64,000 bases of DNA from Monodelphis domestica (GCF_027887165.1 NC_077232.1:3129584-3193583); one strand, 5' to 3'; shown: positions 21,896 to 34,479, counted from the stretch's first letter. A program made the numbers and translations. The notes: generated by a model not told the origin, from the letters alone.

Positions 21896-22501
21896 GGGCG
21901 CCTGCTCCTCCTCCCTAGGCCTTCATGGACTTCTGCTTATAAGTAGAGATGGGCTTGTGCTGCAACCGCGTGAGGCCCCCAGCCCGGCTCCATCCCCCTC
22001 CTGTTGCCCAAAGAAAGGCCGAGGGCATCTTGGCGCCCCAGGCCGGGTCCGCCACCCCTGAGCCGCGGCCAGGCAGAGGCGCCACTCCCTTCAGTCGAGG
22101 GGAGGAAGGGAGAAGGGCATTCCACCTCCCTTGCTCCTCCCAGTCCCAGATGCCAGCCCAGGAAGGGGCTCGGCCGGATGGATGCCCCCTGAGCTGCTCC
22201 TCCCTTGGTTCTGACCGGCTCCTGACCCCCCAGGTCCAAGCACTGGCTCTCGCTCATCCCTCTCCCCTCGTTAGTCGGTCCCTGCTCCCTGGCTTCCTTG
22301 TTTCCAAGCGGTTGGCTTGCGGGAGAAGCAGCCCCAGAGGTATTTATTTATGGGCTGCACCATCTTGGGGCCCCGGCGGTCCCCGGAGTCTCACCCATCT
22401 CCTCGCTGGGACTGGAGCCATAGCTGTCGGGCAGAGAGGTGGAGAGACCTTGTCCGCAGATCGTGTCCTGCTTTGCTTACCTTTATTTCTTGATTTCTGC
22501 A

Positions 22502-22507
22502 AATAAA
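22502..22507 (+). promoter_or_regulatory. SHANK2: Proximal AATAAA poly(A) signal of SHANK2
   Basis: A canonical AATAAA lies about 610 bases after the stop codon in a T-rich context (ctttatttcttgatttctgc just before it). It could produce a short 3' UTR. Confidence 0.6.
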
Positions 22508-23947
22508 TCTATTTAGCATATTTCCCAGGCGGCCACCTGAGGCCACCCGGAGTTAGTCAAAGCACAGAGCCACGATGTAGAGACGGAAGGGGAGAGCCAG
22601 CCCGCCCCGGCCACTTGCCACCTCTCTGCCAGACACGGGCTGTCCCGTCCAGACATGTCCGGCTGGGCTGGGGAAGACGGTAGGTCCCCTCCCTCCCCTG
22701 CTCCTGCTCCTGCTCTCGAGCATTTGTTACACCCCATCGAGGTTGACGGAGGCGAGCCCAGACATTGGCCCAAAGGACAATCCGATCCATGAGGTGAACC
22801 AGGGCCCGCTGGTGCTACCTGGACCGCGGGGTCTTTGTCAGGAGCTGCTGTCAGGGGCGCCGAGGTTGAGGAGCCACACCGTGACAGCCCCTTGGCTGTC
22901 TGGGGCCAGGGAGAGCGGTGTGTCCAGAAGTCTCCCCTCCTCCTTGGGCCTCAGGGAATCTGCAGCCTGCTGTGAGAGGGATGGACAGAAGGCGGACAGG
23001 ACCCGGGGCTGAGAGGAGCAGCCCAATTCCGAGCGGGGGTTGCAGTGCAGAAATGGAGGCAGCAAAGCGAGGGCCCGCCAAGGGGCTAGGAAAGATGCTG
23101 GTCATTAGTCGTAGAGCGAGATCACCCCGACTGCCAACTTTTCTAGGCCCTCTTCTATGTCTTTCTCCCCTCCCTGACTTGGCGCAGGCTCCCCGAGGCT
23201 CCCATCTGCGAGGGAGGTCGCCAACTGCCCACAGCTAGCCAATGTCCTGCCAGGCTTCCAGTGTACTCCCCGCCCCTGTGGAAGGGGCCCAAAGGCTGGG
23301 GTTTGCTTTTCCGTTTTCTTTTCCAGACGAGGCCGCCCATCTCTAGTTATAAAACGAGCCTTTTTTCTTTTCTTTCTTTCCTTTTTCTTACTTTTGCTCA
23401 CAATCAGGTGTGTCTGATTACGTCTGCAGCAGCCCTCGAATGAGTACGGCAAAATTTACCAATTTAACTCTTTCTTTACTGCAAGTTTAAATAGTTGTAT
23501 AGATAGTTTATAAGCACAATATTTTAAGAGAAAAAACAGTGGCTGGTCTACTAGGCAGCCTTTGTGCTAGGAAGTGAAAACAAACAAACTTTGGTGATTT
23601 AATACTAAGAATCCTATTTCTGTGGAATAATTCTAAAGTCTGACCTTTTTAAATCAAACTTATTTGGATGCGTCTGAACCAGCAGAGCTGTGTTACGTTT
23701 TCTATCTTTGCTAGAACTTCGGCACCGAAGGACAAACGTCTCTTCGAAAGGGGTCCCGATTCACCGCGCGGCCGGCGGACCGGCGGTCGCTCGCTGGCTC
23801 GCCTCCCCGCTCCCAAAGCCAACAAAAAGCCACTCGTCCCCCGTCCCTCCCCGCCCCCTGGAAAACCAGTCTTTCTTTTGACTTTGCCTCTGTTCCGATC
23901 CCCTTTGCAGGTCAATCTTTGTATTTGGAAGTTCCAACCTAACTTGT

Positions 23948-23953
23948 AATAAA
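23948..23953 (+). promoter_or_regulatory. SHANK2: Middle AATAAA poly(A) signal of SHANK2
   Basis: A canonical AATAAA occurs in 'cttgtaataaaaagaatgc', about 2.05 kb after the stop codon, following a stretch free of repeats. Use of this site is not shown by the sequence. Confidence 0.45.
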
Positions 23954-24428
23954 AAGAATGCATTCGGGCATTTTCCTTCAGAGTACTTTCGGTTTTTCCA
24001 TAGTGAGACAAACGTTGCTCTAGAGGAAGTTGGAGAGAGGCCAGCGGAGGGGCCGCCAGGGTGACGCAGGTGTAAAAAACAAGCAATGGTCCTTCAGCCA
24101 TCATTTGTCTTCCATTTGGCGATATGGCAGAATCCAGTCAATAAACCACTCACTAGTTCTCTTCCGGCCTTTGCTTTCAGCCGGTGTTGCCTCGGCCGCA
24201 CCGGAACCCAACCGATAGGAGAGCTCAGCCAGCGGGCTTCCGGGCTGCCGCTTTTTAATCGGCTCCGTAGAGTTTAGGTGTCTGGAGTGGTGGCCCCGGG
24301 GGCAGCCCGGCTCCTGGGTGCGGATCTCTCCAGACTCCCGGCAGCCGAGATGCGGCGTCCTCGGCAGAAAGCCGGAGGAGATGCAAAAGAGCTGATGAAA
24401 TAGTTTATTTTTACATTGTGTCTTACCG

Positions 24429-24473
24429 AATAAAGGTAATCGGGCTGACCCAGGGCCTGCTTTGACCAATAAA
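24429..24473 (+). promoter_or_regulatory. SHANK2: Distal paired AATAAA poly(A) signals of SHANK2
   Basis: Two canonical signals (24429-24434 and 24468-24473) lie 39 bases apart at the end of an A/T-rich conserved-looking block. The second, followed by tacttgtttgcc, gives a T/G-rich downstream element. This is the most likely distal end of the SHANK2 transcript. Confidence 0.6.
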
Positions 24474-27369
24474 ATACTTGTTTGCCAAGACGAAGCGTCT
24501 CCAGCTCTGTTTGACGAGTTTGCTCCCCTCGGCAGTAGCTCCCCGTCCAGAGAGCCCCCTCCAGCTTCCCCCCCTCAGGCCAAAGCGTGGTCCTCCCCCA
24601 TGGTGGAGCCGGTGCTCCAGGAGACCGGGAAGCTGCAGCTCTGGGTTCTAGGAGAAGCGTCTTCTCTGTCCCCTACTTTAGGTAAACTGTACTCCCAGGT
24701 CCAATCTCTGTCATATGTGTATATACGAGACCAAACCTCCCGCTGGCCAGGACGCCTCCCCCGAAACACCTGGACAGGTTCCTGCCGTACTGGTTCCAGC
24801 TGATGCTCAAACGAGGACTAGCCGTGGCTGTGGTTGTACAGATGCTACATATCCCAGAGCTGGTGCATTATTGGTGGTACGGCTCGTCATGAAAGAATGC
24901 CTCCTTTGGGGGTTTCCTCCTGAGCACCCAATGTGCCTATTGATCACCCCGCGAGTCCAGCAGCCAAGGTGTGTCGGCACCCCAACCCCAGTGGCTTCCT
25001 GGGAATGCTTTTCTCTTCCTGTCTAGCCTTTAGTGTTCTATTGCTCTGGCCTGGCCCCGTCCCCACCTTCTCTCTGGGTCGTCTAGTCAGCCTGCAGGAG
25101 CCACGCCCCTTTGGCTCGCTCTTCTCATCCCCGCCCAGACTCGAGGCCCTCTTGTGAGAAGGTCCAGGGTCTGCCAGCACGTGGAGGAAGCGGTCCGGAT
25201 TCCTCGCAGCAGAAATGGCCGAGCCCGTGAGCACAGGCTGGGCTTGCTGCCGCAGAGCAGGGGTCCTCTCTGTCCAGCTGGAGAGGAGGGAGAGCCTCCC
25301 GACATGGCAGCCACTCCTTCCATTTGGTCCGTCTGCCTTGGTTTTCTCCACGACGTGGAAAACGGAGGTCCTGAACCTCGGACTCGTGTCCCCTTCGGGA
25401 CCTTAGAACCCTGCTGAGGAGGCCGCTCTGCTTGACTTCTGTTCGCTGGTGGGGCTGGCTTGCGGCACGGGGCGGAAGGGCTTTTTGGCTCCCCGGAGGA
25501 GGTGAGGCAGCGGCCACCACTTCCTCTGCCCCGTAGTCTCCCCTCCTGCTGCTCGCTCCACCGCCCCCCCTTCCAGGAGACTGTGGGGCGCCTCCAAGGG
25601 TTCCGGTGACTGCGCTGTCCAGCCCTCCCCCTCCTCAGAGGGAGCTTGCTTTCCTTGGGCGCCCCCCCCACAGCCCCATAGCTCCCCTCCCTGCCTCTTT
25701 GGACCCCGAGGCTTTGGGGCCAAAGTGTCTTTGGGGCTCGAAAGTGTCCGAGCCTTCTTCGCTTCCTGTTTGGACGTCCTTGGGGCATTTTCAGAACTAG
25801 ACACACGTGAGCACCTTAGCACAACCACAACCCCACTGATCCACGGCGAGCCCTCACCCCCCCCCCCCCCACGGGGATCCAGGGGGAGCTGGGGGCGTCC
25901 TTGTCTGCTTCCCATGGCTGTTTCCGCGGCCTCTTGCGCTGTTGGGTCTTCCTCAAACCCACTCCTTGGCCACGAGTCTTCCAAGAAAGGGGGCCGAAGG
26001 GCGCAACCAGGAAGCCCAGAAAGCACCAGCCTCGGGCACCGGAGCCAGTGCCTGGCCGGTGTCTCCGCAGTGTGTCCATGTAGGCCAGACTTAGTTTAGT
26101 GCCCTGTTTCCGTCCAGCCTGGATGTCTCTGCCTCGGGGCCCCCCTGGTGTCCCTGGGGAGGAGCCCAGGCACGGAAGTGGAATACAAAGGCCACTGAAA
26201 TCAGATCCTGTCCCATTCATTTCCGCCCAGCCTGGAGGAGGAGGAGGGAGGCCGCCGGGCCGCTCAGGTCTGCCTGCCTGCTGCTGACACCCAGTGGCAG
26301 TTCTCGAAAGGGCAGCGAGCCGCCATCTTGTCAGCCATCCCCAAACCCATTTTGTTTCCTAGTTCCATGCAGGAATCCTTCCCCCTTCGGGGCAGCCCAG
26401 GCCTGGGATTCCCCAGGCGAGAGCCGCTCTGGGCCAGTGGAGGAGAGCTTCCAGGCAGGTGGAAAGAGCCCACAAAGCTCGCCCACAGGCTCTGACCCCA
26501 GCACCCTCCTAGCTTTGCTGACCATAAGAGGAGGGAAAGGGATGGCCGAACTGGGCCGCTGACTGCCCCTTCGGTCAGCTTCCTGCCCGAGGCAGCCTTC
26601 AAGGCCAAACGCTCTCCCTTTGCCAACAGGACCACAGTAGCCAAAGGGCTGGGAGTCTCCGGTGTGGAGGCCACGAGGAGGGGCGCCCAGCAGTGCTGGG
26701 CAGAGTGCGGCAGGCAAAGCCGAATGGGGGGCAGGGGGGGCCGCCGGGCAGCACAGTGGTCAGAGCTCCCGGCCCAGAGTCTGGATGACCTCTGAGGGCC
26801 CTCTCCAGGGACCCTGGGCTGGTCTCTGTAGCCCCCTGGCCGGCCCTCACAGCAGATCTTGTCTCCATGGCTACTAGCCAGAAGGACACAGAGTCCGAAC
26901 GTTGGATTGTGGCTGCCCATCCGTTAGGGCTACATTCCCGGTTGGAAAGCCGGCCAAGAAGACTCAGGCTGAAGGGGGGTCCCCGAGACACAGGGGGGTC
27001 CAGAGAGCCCCACAAATGGAATTTTCCCAGCAGAGGGCAACGTGGCGAGTAGAAGATGGCCCTTTGCATGATAGGGTAGGCAGAGGGCTGGGTCTGGACG
27101 CAGAGCATCTGGTTTCGAATCTTCCCCAGGAGGCATCGTTTCCTCGTCTGACCCATGGCAGTGTAGACTTGCTGTCTGCCAGGGTCCTGAGATCCCGGCA
27201 GGCAGCAGCCATCCACCGTCACGGCTGCCACAGCCTGGCCTTCTTGGGTGCACATCTGGTTCTGTCCCCTTTGGGAGCCCCTCCGCACCCTCCTCCTCAT
27301 TTCCTGCATGACGGCGAGGGACAAGAAGTTCCCAGCAGCCCCTCAGATGGGACGAGCGTCCATCAGCCG

Positions 27370-27930
27370 CTGTAGAAGAGAAATGGAGAGAGAGAAGACT
27401 TGCAGGACAAGCCAGACCTGCAGACCAAGGCGAAGGACCTCATCTGTCAATCAAGGGGAAGATTCCAAATGGAAGGTTCCCAGGAGGAAGCAGTTGAAGC
27501 TGGCCGAGAGAGGAGAAACTGGGGCTTCTGATGGTCTCTCTCTGGGGGGTGACTGACCAAGAGAGAAGCCTCTTCTCTGTTTTTCTGACCAAAGGAGGCA
27601 AGCCTGGCTGAAGGGGGAAGAAGCTGAAGACTGATTATTAGCGTCTGTCCCAGGCTGAAGGGCCCTGGAGGGGGGCTTCTGGAGTTAGGCTGAGAGACCT
27701 CAGTGGCTTTGTGGAGAAGAAAGAAGACCTTGAGCAGTGGTCCTCCACCTCTCGGACTGGACTGGCTTCCCAAATTCCTCCTATCCCTCATTCTAGATTA
27801 GGGAAACCCTCATCCCTCTCACCTCAGTTTCCCATCCTGTTGTTTCCCCATAAACCCCTTACCTGAGAAAGGAAACAAGAGTATCTTCATAGTCCGCTCA
27901 GGAGGGAGGGGCGAAGCCACAAGCTTCAAG
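27370..27930 (+). mobile_element. Candidate solo LTR-like fossil (uncertain)
   Basis: An A/G-rich block, unlike its flanks, ends in 'tttccccataaacccc' followed by 'acctgagaaaggaaacaaga', which resembles the poly(A)-signal and U5 region of a mammalian retroviral LTR. Ends are not defined and no coding part is seen. It would be an old, broken copy; family not determined. Confidence 0.25.
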
Positions 27931-28764
27931 AAGAAACTGGGAGGGAGAGGCTGGGAGAAGGGAGGGAGTGAAGGGAGGAGGAGGTTAGGAAATAGATTGA
28001 TCCATCAGCCATCAATAGAGATTATAGGCAAACCCCAGAGCATTCCCCTGTAGCAGCGTCTCTTTATATCTCTCCATCTCCCTAGCAGTATCTCCCATCT
28101 ATCTCCATTATCATCATTAGGCAGCCCTCCCTCACGTGTCCCCCTACTAGCAGCTCTCTCGTAAGCCAGAACCACCTGGAATAGTTTCCACACTTCATCC
28201 TTTTTATTACACTGCCTGGCTGGACTCGGCGCTTCCCAGCTGGGTAGGACCTGCCGGAAAAGCTATCGTGCCCCCCCACACACCCGCGCAGAGTCCTCCC
28301 ACCAGGCGGATCCCAGACCTCTGAGGTCTAACCCACATTCTTCATGTCTGGGCGCAGACGGCCAACAGGAAACCCGAGCCCAACGCCCGGCGGCTCCCCA
28401 AGGGAGGAGGCGCCAGCAGAGCTCTGCCGAGCCAGAGGCCCCAGAGGAGCCCCCACAGCCCCCTCCAGACCACAGAGACCCTTCTGGGGTGGTAATGCCC
28501 CCCTGGGTCTGTAAAGCAGGATGCTGGGCTCCCCCCAAGAGGGGAAATGACTTGGCTAGTGTCACCCCAAGCTGAGATTCAAACTCACCTCCCTGAATCC
28601 AGATAGGCCCCTTCCCCTGCACCCCAGAGGATGTCTTTGTGGAGCCTTGCACATTTGGAAGGCGTCCGTACTTGGTACGGCTGAGGACCCTCCCCCGGTG
28701 GCCCGAAGCCCCTCGCAGTACCATCTGCTCTGCCCCGGGGACCCTGTGGACCGCTTTGCGCTTC

Positions 28765-28905
28765 TTCTCTCATTTGATCCTCACAGCAGCCCCGGAGGCA
28801 GGTGATATTTTTTGTCCCCATTTTACAGTTGAGGAAACTGAGGCAAACAGCAGTCAGGGGACTTGCCCAGCTCACACAGCTGGCATCCGAGTCTCCCCGA
28901 CTCCT
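28765..28905 (-). repeat. MIR
   Basis: 'ccccattttacagttgagga', 'gaggcaaacagcagtcaggg' and 'cttgcccagctcacacagct' form a reverse MIR core, with 'tgatcctcacagcagccc' from its tail in front. Confidence 0.82.
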
Positions 28906-30431
28906 GGCCGGAAACTGGAGCCAGAGAGGCTGGACTGTGGGAGGGAGGGGTCCAGGCACAGACATGGCAGGTCTGCAAGCCCTGAAGGCGAATGGGCCAA
29001 CGCTGAGGAAGATTGGAGGAAGGAGGCCCAAATGGGGAACCTGGCCCAAAGCTCTGGAGCACGGAGGGGACCTCGATGGCCATCCAAAGTGCCGTCACTC
29101 GTCCAAGGTCACGCAGCGGCCCGGGCCCTCCGGCTCCAAAGCAGACATTTCTTCCCCACTGTGGCAGGCAGGGATCCGGAGGACCCAGAGGACTGGGCTG
29201 GGCGTGCCCTTCTCTTCTGGGCCTTTGTGGCGCTTAGAAGCAGGCCATTTCCGAGGGCCCGGGCTCTCCCCCAGGAACAGCTTTATCATGGGGACGAGGG
29301 AGCCGGGCCGGGCTGGGGCGACCTATCCAAAGCCCCATCCAGCCCTCAGGCTCTCCCGCGTGGCCTCAATGCCAGCCGGCCGTGGCACAAAGATGGCAGC
29401 AGCGCCGACGCCTGCGGGTGCCCACCGGGGGGAGGGGGGAGAAGGGAGGCCCCAGGCTCCCAGGAGGCGGGTCGGGGGCTCCTTTTGCTCTTCAGGAAGC
29501 TGGGCGCAAGCCAGCCGGTCCTTGTTCCACTCAGAGCTGGTCTTCGCCTTCCCTGATCCTCCCACTGTTCCAGGGTCCAGCCAGCTGCAGGAGTGGACGT
29601 TCACCGGCCAAACATCTATAAGCAAAGGCTTGTCAAGGAGCTCGTCGTTCGGGGGAATCTCGTTCTCCAGGGCTGCGGGCACCGGATTCCAAGGCTGCCT
29701 CTGCCCCGTCCAGGCCTCCATTTCCTCCTCTGAAAGATGAGCCTCTCAGCCCCCAAAGCTCCCCTACGTGGCCCTCAGGCACAGGTGTGGGCAGTCTCAG
29801 CATCTGGGCACTGCCCGTGCCCGCCGCCTGTGCTCTGTGCCAGCCAACAGCGAGAGGAAGGAAAGCCCAGGGCAAGGCCGTCTGCCGAGCTCAGGCCATG
29901 TCTGGGTGAGCCCTGGGCAGCCCCAGATGGAAAAGAGGCCCCCAGAAGGTGCCCGAACCAGGCTCCGTGATCCTCGAGTGCCCTCCCTGGAGAGACCGAG
30001 CAGAAGGGGAGCTCCAGGCCAAGGGCGGCCCCAGATGCAGGCTCTGCACTCCTCTCTTCCCCAAATCTGGGATCTTTGTGCCCGGTCCCTGGCACACGGG
30101 GCCCTCTGTAAAGCCTCGCTCCCCAATCGACTGACGGGGAGATGGCATGAGGCTGAAAAGCAAATGTGGCATTAAAGACATCAAATAAAATAGAAGCCTC
30201 CCGGATGACTGCAGGCCACTGTGCCCGGTAGAAGCCACTTCCAGAGCCGAACCGCAGCTCTGAAAGGTGGCTTCGGCCTTCCCTGAAGATGCTGAGAACA
30301 ATTCATCTTCCCACGGCTTTCCTCCTGGGGCGGCCAAACTGGGAAAACCCAGTCGCCGGACATCCCGGAAGTTCCTGCCCTTCTCTGGACTCAGTCTCCA
30401 CATTTGTGAAACCAAAGAAAGCAGTACTCTG

Positions 30432-30432
<1 letters not shown>

Positions 30433-30465
<33 letters not shown>
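30433..30465 (+). repeat. (TG)n microsatellite
   Basis: A pure GT run of about 33 bases directly abuts the tail of a reverse CORE-SINE, so it probably grew from the SINE tail. Confidence 0.95.
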
Positions 30466-30467
<2 letters not shown>

Positions 30468-30622
30468 ATCTTAGAATCAATACTGTGTATTGGGGCTAAG
30501 CAATGGGGGGTGAAGTGACTCATTCAGGGTCTCCCAGTGAGGAAGTGTGGGGGATCACATTTGAATCCAGGACCACCTGTCTCTAGGCCCGACTCTCCAT
30601 CCACTGAGCTGCCCCCCCCCTA
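30466..30622 (-). repeat. CORE-SINE
   Basis: 'ccatcttagaatcaatactg', 'gaagtgactcattcagggtc' and 'ctccatccactgagctgccc' are the reverse complement of tail, core and head. Confidence 0.88.
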
Positions 30623-30644
30623 GTCTGCCATCTGTGAGATGTAA

Positions 30645-30990
30645 GAGTTGAAATATTATTTCTCCCCAGAAATATATTTTATAAAGTTTATTAGGAAGGG
30701 TAGACCATCATTTCTAAGTAACCTGAGCACGTGGTGCCTAGCCTGCCAGTCTCTTTCCTCTTCCTCCTCCCTCACCTGCCTGCTCTGTTCCCGACTTCTT
30801 GCTTCTTCCTTCTCTTCTTGATCCTTCCTTGATTCTCCCAAAGCCTTGACTTATTGACGCACAGCACATTGACCAAGGAGGAAGCCTGAGGCTCCTTCAA
30901 AGGCTTCTCTGCTTCTCTCTGCTGACTTCCTATCTCTGAACACTGCCCAGAGACTCTCTTGGGCCTCCCCTCCATCTGAGGTAGAGGGAG
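30645..30990 (-). mobile_element. Candidate LTR-like fossil (uncertain)
   Basis: Read on the minus strand the block has a purine-rich body followed by 'cctaataaactttataaa', which looks like an LTR poly(A) region. Neither end nor family can be fixed and no coding part is attached. If real it is an old solo remnant. Confidence 0.25.
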
Positions 30991-31234
30991 TTGAGGATCC
31001 CTAACGCAGGCGGATGGGCTTCTGGGATGTTCTGCTGAGCAAAGTCCCTCTCACCAAACAAAGGGTCCCTATTAAGCCACAGAGAAGGGAAGGAGCCACC
31101 CATGAAAAACAGGCTCCCTCAGTCAGCTCCTCCAACACCTCAGGATAGGAGTGAGGCAGAAAACAAGGGCGGCTCCAACACTGCTCAGAAACAAAGGGGA
31201 CTCTCAATGCAAGGGGACACTGGGCAGCCTTTAG

Positions 31235-31385
31235 GCAATGCACTGGGAGATCCATGACTGCCCTCAGAGTCAGGAATACCTGAGTTCAAATCCCCATTCA
31301 GGCATTTAGCACCAGCTGTATGACCTGGAACAAATCCTCCACCTTCCCTCTGCTTCAGCTTCCTGTCTGTAAACTGAAGCAGTGT
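31235..31385 (+). repeat. MIR
   Basis: 'cctgagttcaaatccccatt...gctgtatgacctggaacaaa...gcttcctgtctgtaaactga' follows the forward MIR core. Confidence 0.7.
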
Positions 31386-31657
31386 GACACAATGGTGCCT
31401 CAGATCTCCTATGGTCAGGCTGAAGCGCAGCTCTCATGGGCAGGCAGCCTGCTCTGGGGGAAGAGAGCTCCAGCCCAGGCCACGGTCCAATGGCCTCCCA
31501 AGCTATACTCCTAAGGCACCACATGGCTGTTCCTGATGTCTAGAAGGCTCTCCTCCTCCCCCTGCCTGGAGGAATCTCAAGGCTCCTTCAAGGGCCACCT
31601 TTGCTGCCCCCCCCCCCAGCTGCTTGCCCCCTCCCACCACAGGGCTCTGTGCATACC

Positions 31658-32326
31658 AAGACAACCCAGGAGTTTGTAACCCAAAGAGACCATAAGGAAA
31701 AAGACATGTACAAAAATATTCATAGCTGCACTCTTTGTGGTAGCAAAAAACCTGGAAAATGAGAGGATGCCCTTCAATTGGAGAATGGCTGAACACACTG
31801 TGTGGTATCTGTTGGTGATGGAATACTATTGTGCTGAAAGGAATGATGAACTGGAGGGATTCCATGTGAACTGGGATGACCTCCAGGAACTGATGCAGAG
31901 TGAGAGGAGCAGAACCAGGAGAACATTGTACACAGAGATGGATACATTGTGGCACAATCGAATGTAACTGACTTCTCTACTAGCAGCAATGCAATGACCC
32001 AGGACAATCCGGAGGGACTTACAGAAAGAATGTATCCACATCCATAGAAAGAACTGGGGGAGCAGAAACTCAGAAGAAAAACAACTGCTTGATCGCATGG
32101 GTCGATGGGGATATAGTTGGGGATGTAGACTCTACCTGATCACCCTAGTACAAATATTAATGGTATGGAAATGGGCTCAATGACACATGTAAAATCCAGA
32201 GGAATTGCATGTCAGCTATGGGAGAGGGGTGGGGAGAGGGCAGGGAAAGAACATAAATCTTGTAACCATGGAAAAATATTCTAAATTAAATAAAATTTTC
32301 AAAAAAAAAAAAGACAACCCAGGAGT
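31658..32326 (+). mobile_element. 5'-truncated L1 3' end with target-site duplications
   Basis: The copy spans about 31674-32312 and contains the marsupial-type L1 tail: 'atattcatagctgcactc', 'gagaatggctgaacacact', 'gcagaaccaggagaacattg' and the end 'aaaaatattctaaattaaat', then a run of 12 A. It is bounded by a perfect 16-bp direct repeat, aagacaacccaggagt, at 31658-31673 and 32311-32326. Poly(A) plus intact duplications indicate a fairly young target-primed insertion. It contains 3' UTR and at most the end of ORF2; no coding function. Confidence 0.93.
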
Positions 32327-33199
32327 ACCTACTTCCTCCCCCTCCCCCCCGGAAAAGAAGCTCCTGGAGGACAGTTTCTTCTGCCTTTGTTTCCTCAGTG
32401 CTAAGCAGATGGACTGATTGCCTAGGTTCAGGGACCTGGGTTCTAGTCTAGGCTTACTAGTTATGTGACCTCGGGTAAGTCATGTCACTAAATCTGAGAG
32501 TCAGTTTCCTCCTGTGTAAAAATGGGGAGAGTAAATCCAGTGTGCCTGCCTTCCTGGGGATGCAGACCCAGAGCAGGAGTGCAATGTGAGCTGTTAAGTC
32601 ATCCCTGGGAAAGCTCTGAATGCTGGGCAGATGGTGGAGATGCCTCACAACGAGTGAGTGCCCAGCAGAGGCCGGCAAACACTAATGAACCAATATATAT
32701 CGGCTGATTCATGGATGCCCTGCAGAGGCTCGGCAGCAGCTAGGTTTGTGGGGAGAGGCTGAAGTGCTTGGCCCGGGAGAGCCCTCGAGATCCATTCATC
32801 AAACTGGGTCGGCCTCGGCTCGCTCACTTGACCCAATGACAACAGCCAGCTGGTCCCCAGCAGCTGGCCTTCCAGAGGCAGCTCTCCTGACACAGCAGGC
32901 ACAGCGGACACGGCTCCGGCCCTTCGTGCTACTCATCACCAGTGCATTTGGGGCAAGTGTTCCCCGTGTGCCATCCGGCCTCGTTGGCTTTGAACACTGA
33001 CTGACGTCCTTTCCCTCCTGCAACTCGTTTCCCAGAAGGCCTAGCTTTGAACTGTGGCGCAACCCCCAGAGCCAGAGGCAAACTCCTTTGCTTTGCATTC
33101 AAGACACTCCAGGATCTGGCCTCAGTTTCCCTTCTGGCTCATTTTGGGAAGCAGAGAATCAATCCTATCATTTCTGCCTTAAAGTCCAAGCCAGGCTTG

Positions 33200-33620
33200 G
33201 CCGTGGCGGCGAGCTCTACCTCTGGAGGGCCAGAGAACACAGCAGCGCGAGGACCGTTCAAGGCGTCCCCCTCGGCACGTGGGAGAGTCGGTGACCCGGC
33301 GACTGTGCTCCCCCGACTCCCCTTTCTCCTGGGCCCCCCTGGCCCCCCTCCCTCCGCACTGCAGGCCGGCCTCCGGCAGAGGAAGGAGAGCAGCGACATG
33401 GCGAGGGCGCGCTTGGCTCTCCTCCCTGTGCACTCCAGAGATCAGAGGAAGATCTTGGAGTCGTACCTCCACCCCGGCCCGGAGCCCGCCATCTGGGCGA
33501 GCTCACCGTCGCGCCTCCGCGCGGAGAAGGGGCGCCCGAGGAGACGCAAGCGGGCCGGGACACGGCGCCGACCGAGGGCTCCTGAGCCAGGGAAGCTGGC
33601 GGAAGGGTGGCAGCGCCCAG
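33200..33620. promoter_or_regulatory. CpG-rich stretch (possible small CpG island)
   Basis: CpG is frequent here ('gagggcgcgc', 'accgtcgcgcctccgcgcgg', 'acacggcgccgaccgagg'), unlike most intergenic sequence in the window. No gene start is recognised. It could be an orphan island or merely GC-rich DNA. Confidence 0.4.
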
Positions 33621-33719
33621 GCTGGGGCTTCAGCCTCTCCGATGCTGTGCTCTGGGCTGCCTCAGTTCCCCCGTCCGTAAATGAGCAGGTGGGACTGGCT
33701 CCTCGCTAAGATGTCTTTA

Positions 33720-34030
33720 TAGCACACGCACACGCACATTAAGCATGTGTGTGTGCACATATTTCCACACACAGATGTATATGTGTGCATACACACGGAT
33801 AAATATAGCCAACATTCATAAAACACTTTCAAGTTTGCCAAGTATTTTGTTTGTGCATTACACGCGCAGGTACATAACCATACACACATGCACAGGTACA
33901 CACCATGCGTGCACACACACACGCACACGACCGCATACACACTCACACATAACACACATACACACCCACACATGTGTACACACAACTGCATACAGTGTAC
34001 ACACGTGTATACATGCGTGCACACGCCCTT
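33720..34030 (+). repeat. CA-rich imperfect microsatellite cluster
   Basis: Alternating purine-pyrimidine CACACA, CATACA and CACGCA units run over two blocks (33720-33800 and 33865-34030) around a non-repetitive spacer. Peptides rich in Thr-His or Cys-Val here are artefacts. Confidence 0.9.
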
Positions 34031-34479
34031 TCCCCCCTCACAGCACCCCTCTGAGAGCATCCAGTGCTATCTCGGTTCAGGCCAAGCTGCCCAACTCCAT
34101 CTTTGTCCTCCTTCCGCAGATGGGAAACGTGACCAAAGAGAACTTGGAACTTGCCCAAGACCACAAAGCGAGTGAGCGCCGAGTCAGAACTGGAACCCAG
34201 GACCATCCTGCCGAGGAAGCTCCTTCCCACAAGTCTAGGAGCTCCGGGCGAGGCGGTGGGCTCGGAGGCCTCCATCCGCGCTCAGGAGAAGGAAAATGGC
34301 GGCACGCCTCGTCCCCAGGACAGTGGTTGGTCCGTTGCTCTTTCCAATGGGTCGAGGTTTGGTCTCGGCAAACCCCGAAGATCCGGTGGGCCAGCTGGGG
34401 GGGCGGGTTTGGCTTTGGGAGGCGAAGGGGGCCCCAAGTGCCCATAGAAATCTCACTCACAGATAATAGATCGATATTC

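Larger units (their letters stand above)
21896..24490 (+). other. SHANK2: SHANK2 3' UTR
   Basis: The sequence after the stop codon runs without SINE insertions for about 2.6 kb, unlike the flanking DNA, and ends with a cluster of poly(A) signals. Bases 23440-23660 and 24380-24480 are A/T-rich and have the look of conserved 3' UTR blocks. A tatttattta AU-rich element lies at 22341-22350. The true end is not proven; it could be near 22525, 23975 or 24490 depending on which signal is used. Confidence 0.7.

Noticed and set aside
28639-29740. Two overlapping frames of about 300 codons in the intergenic region
   Set aside because: They overlap each other in different frames, include a MIR core and match no family I know. 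GC-rich DNA gives such frames by chance.
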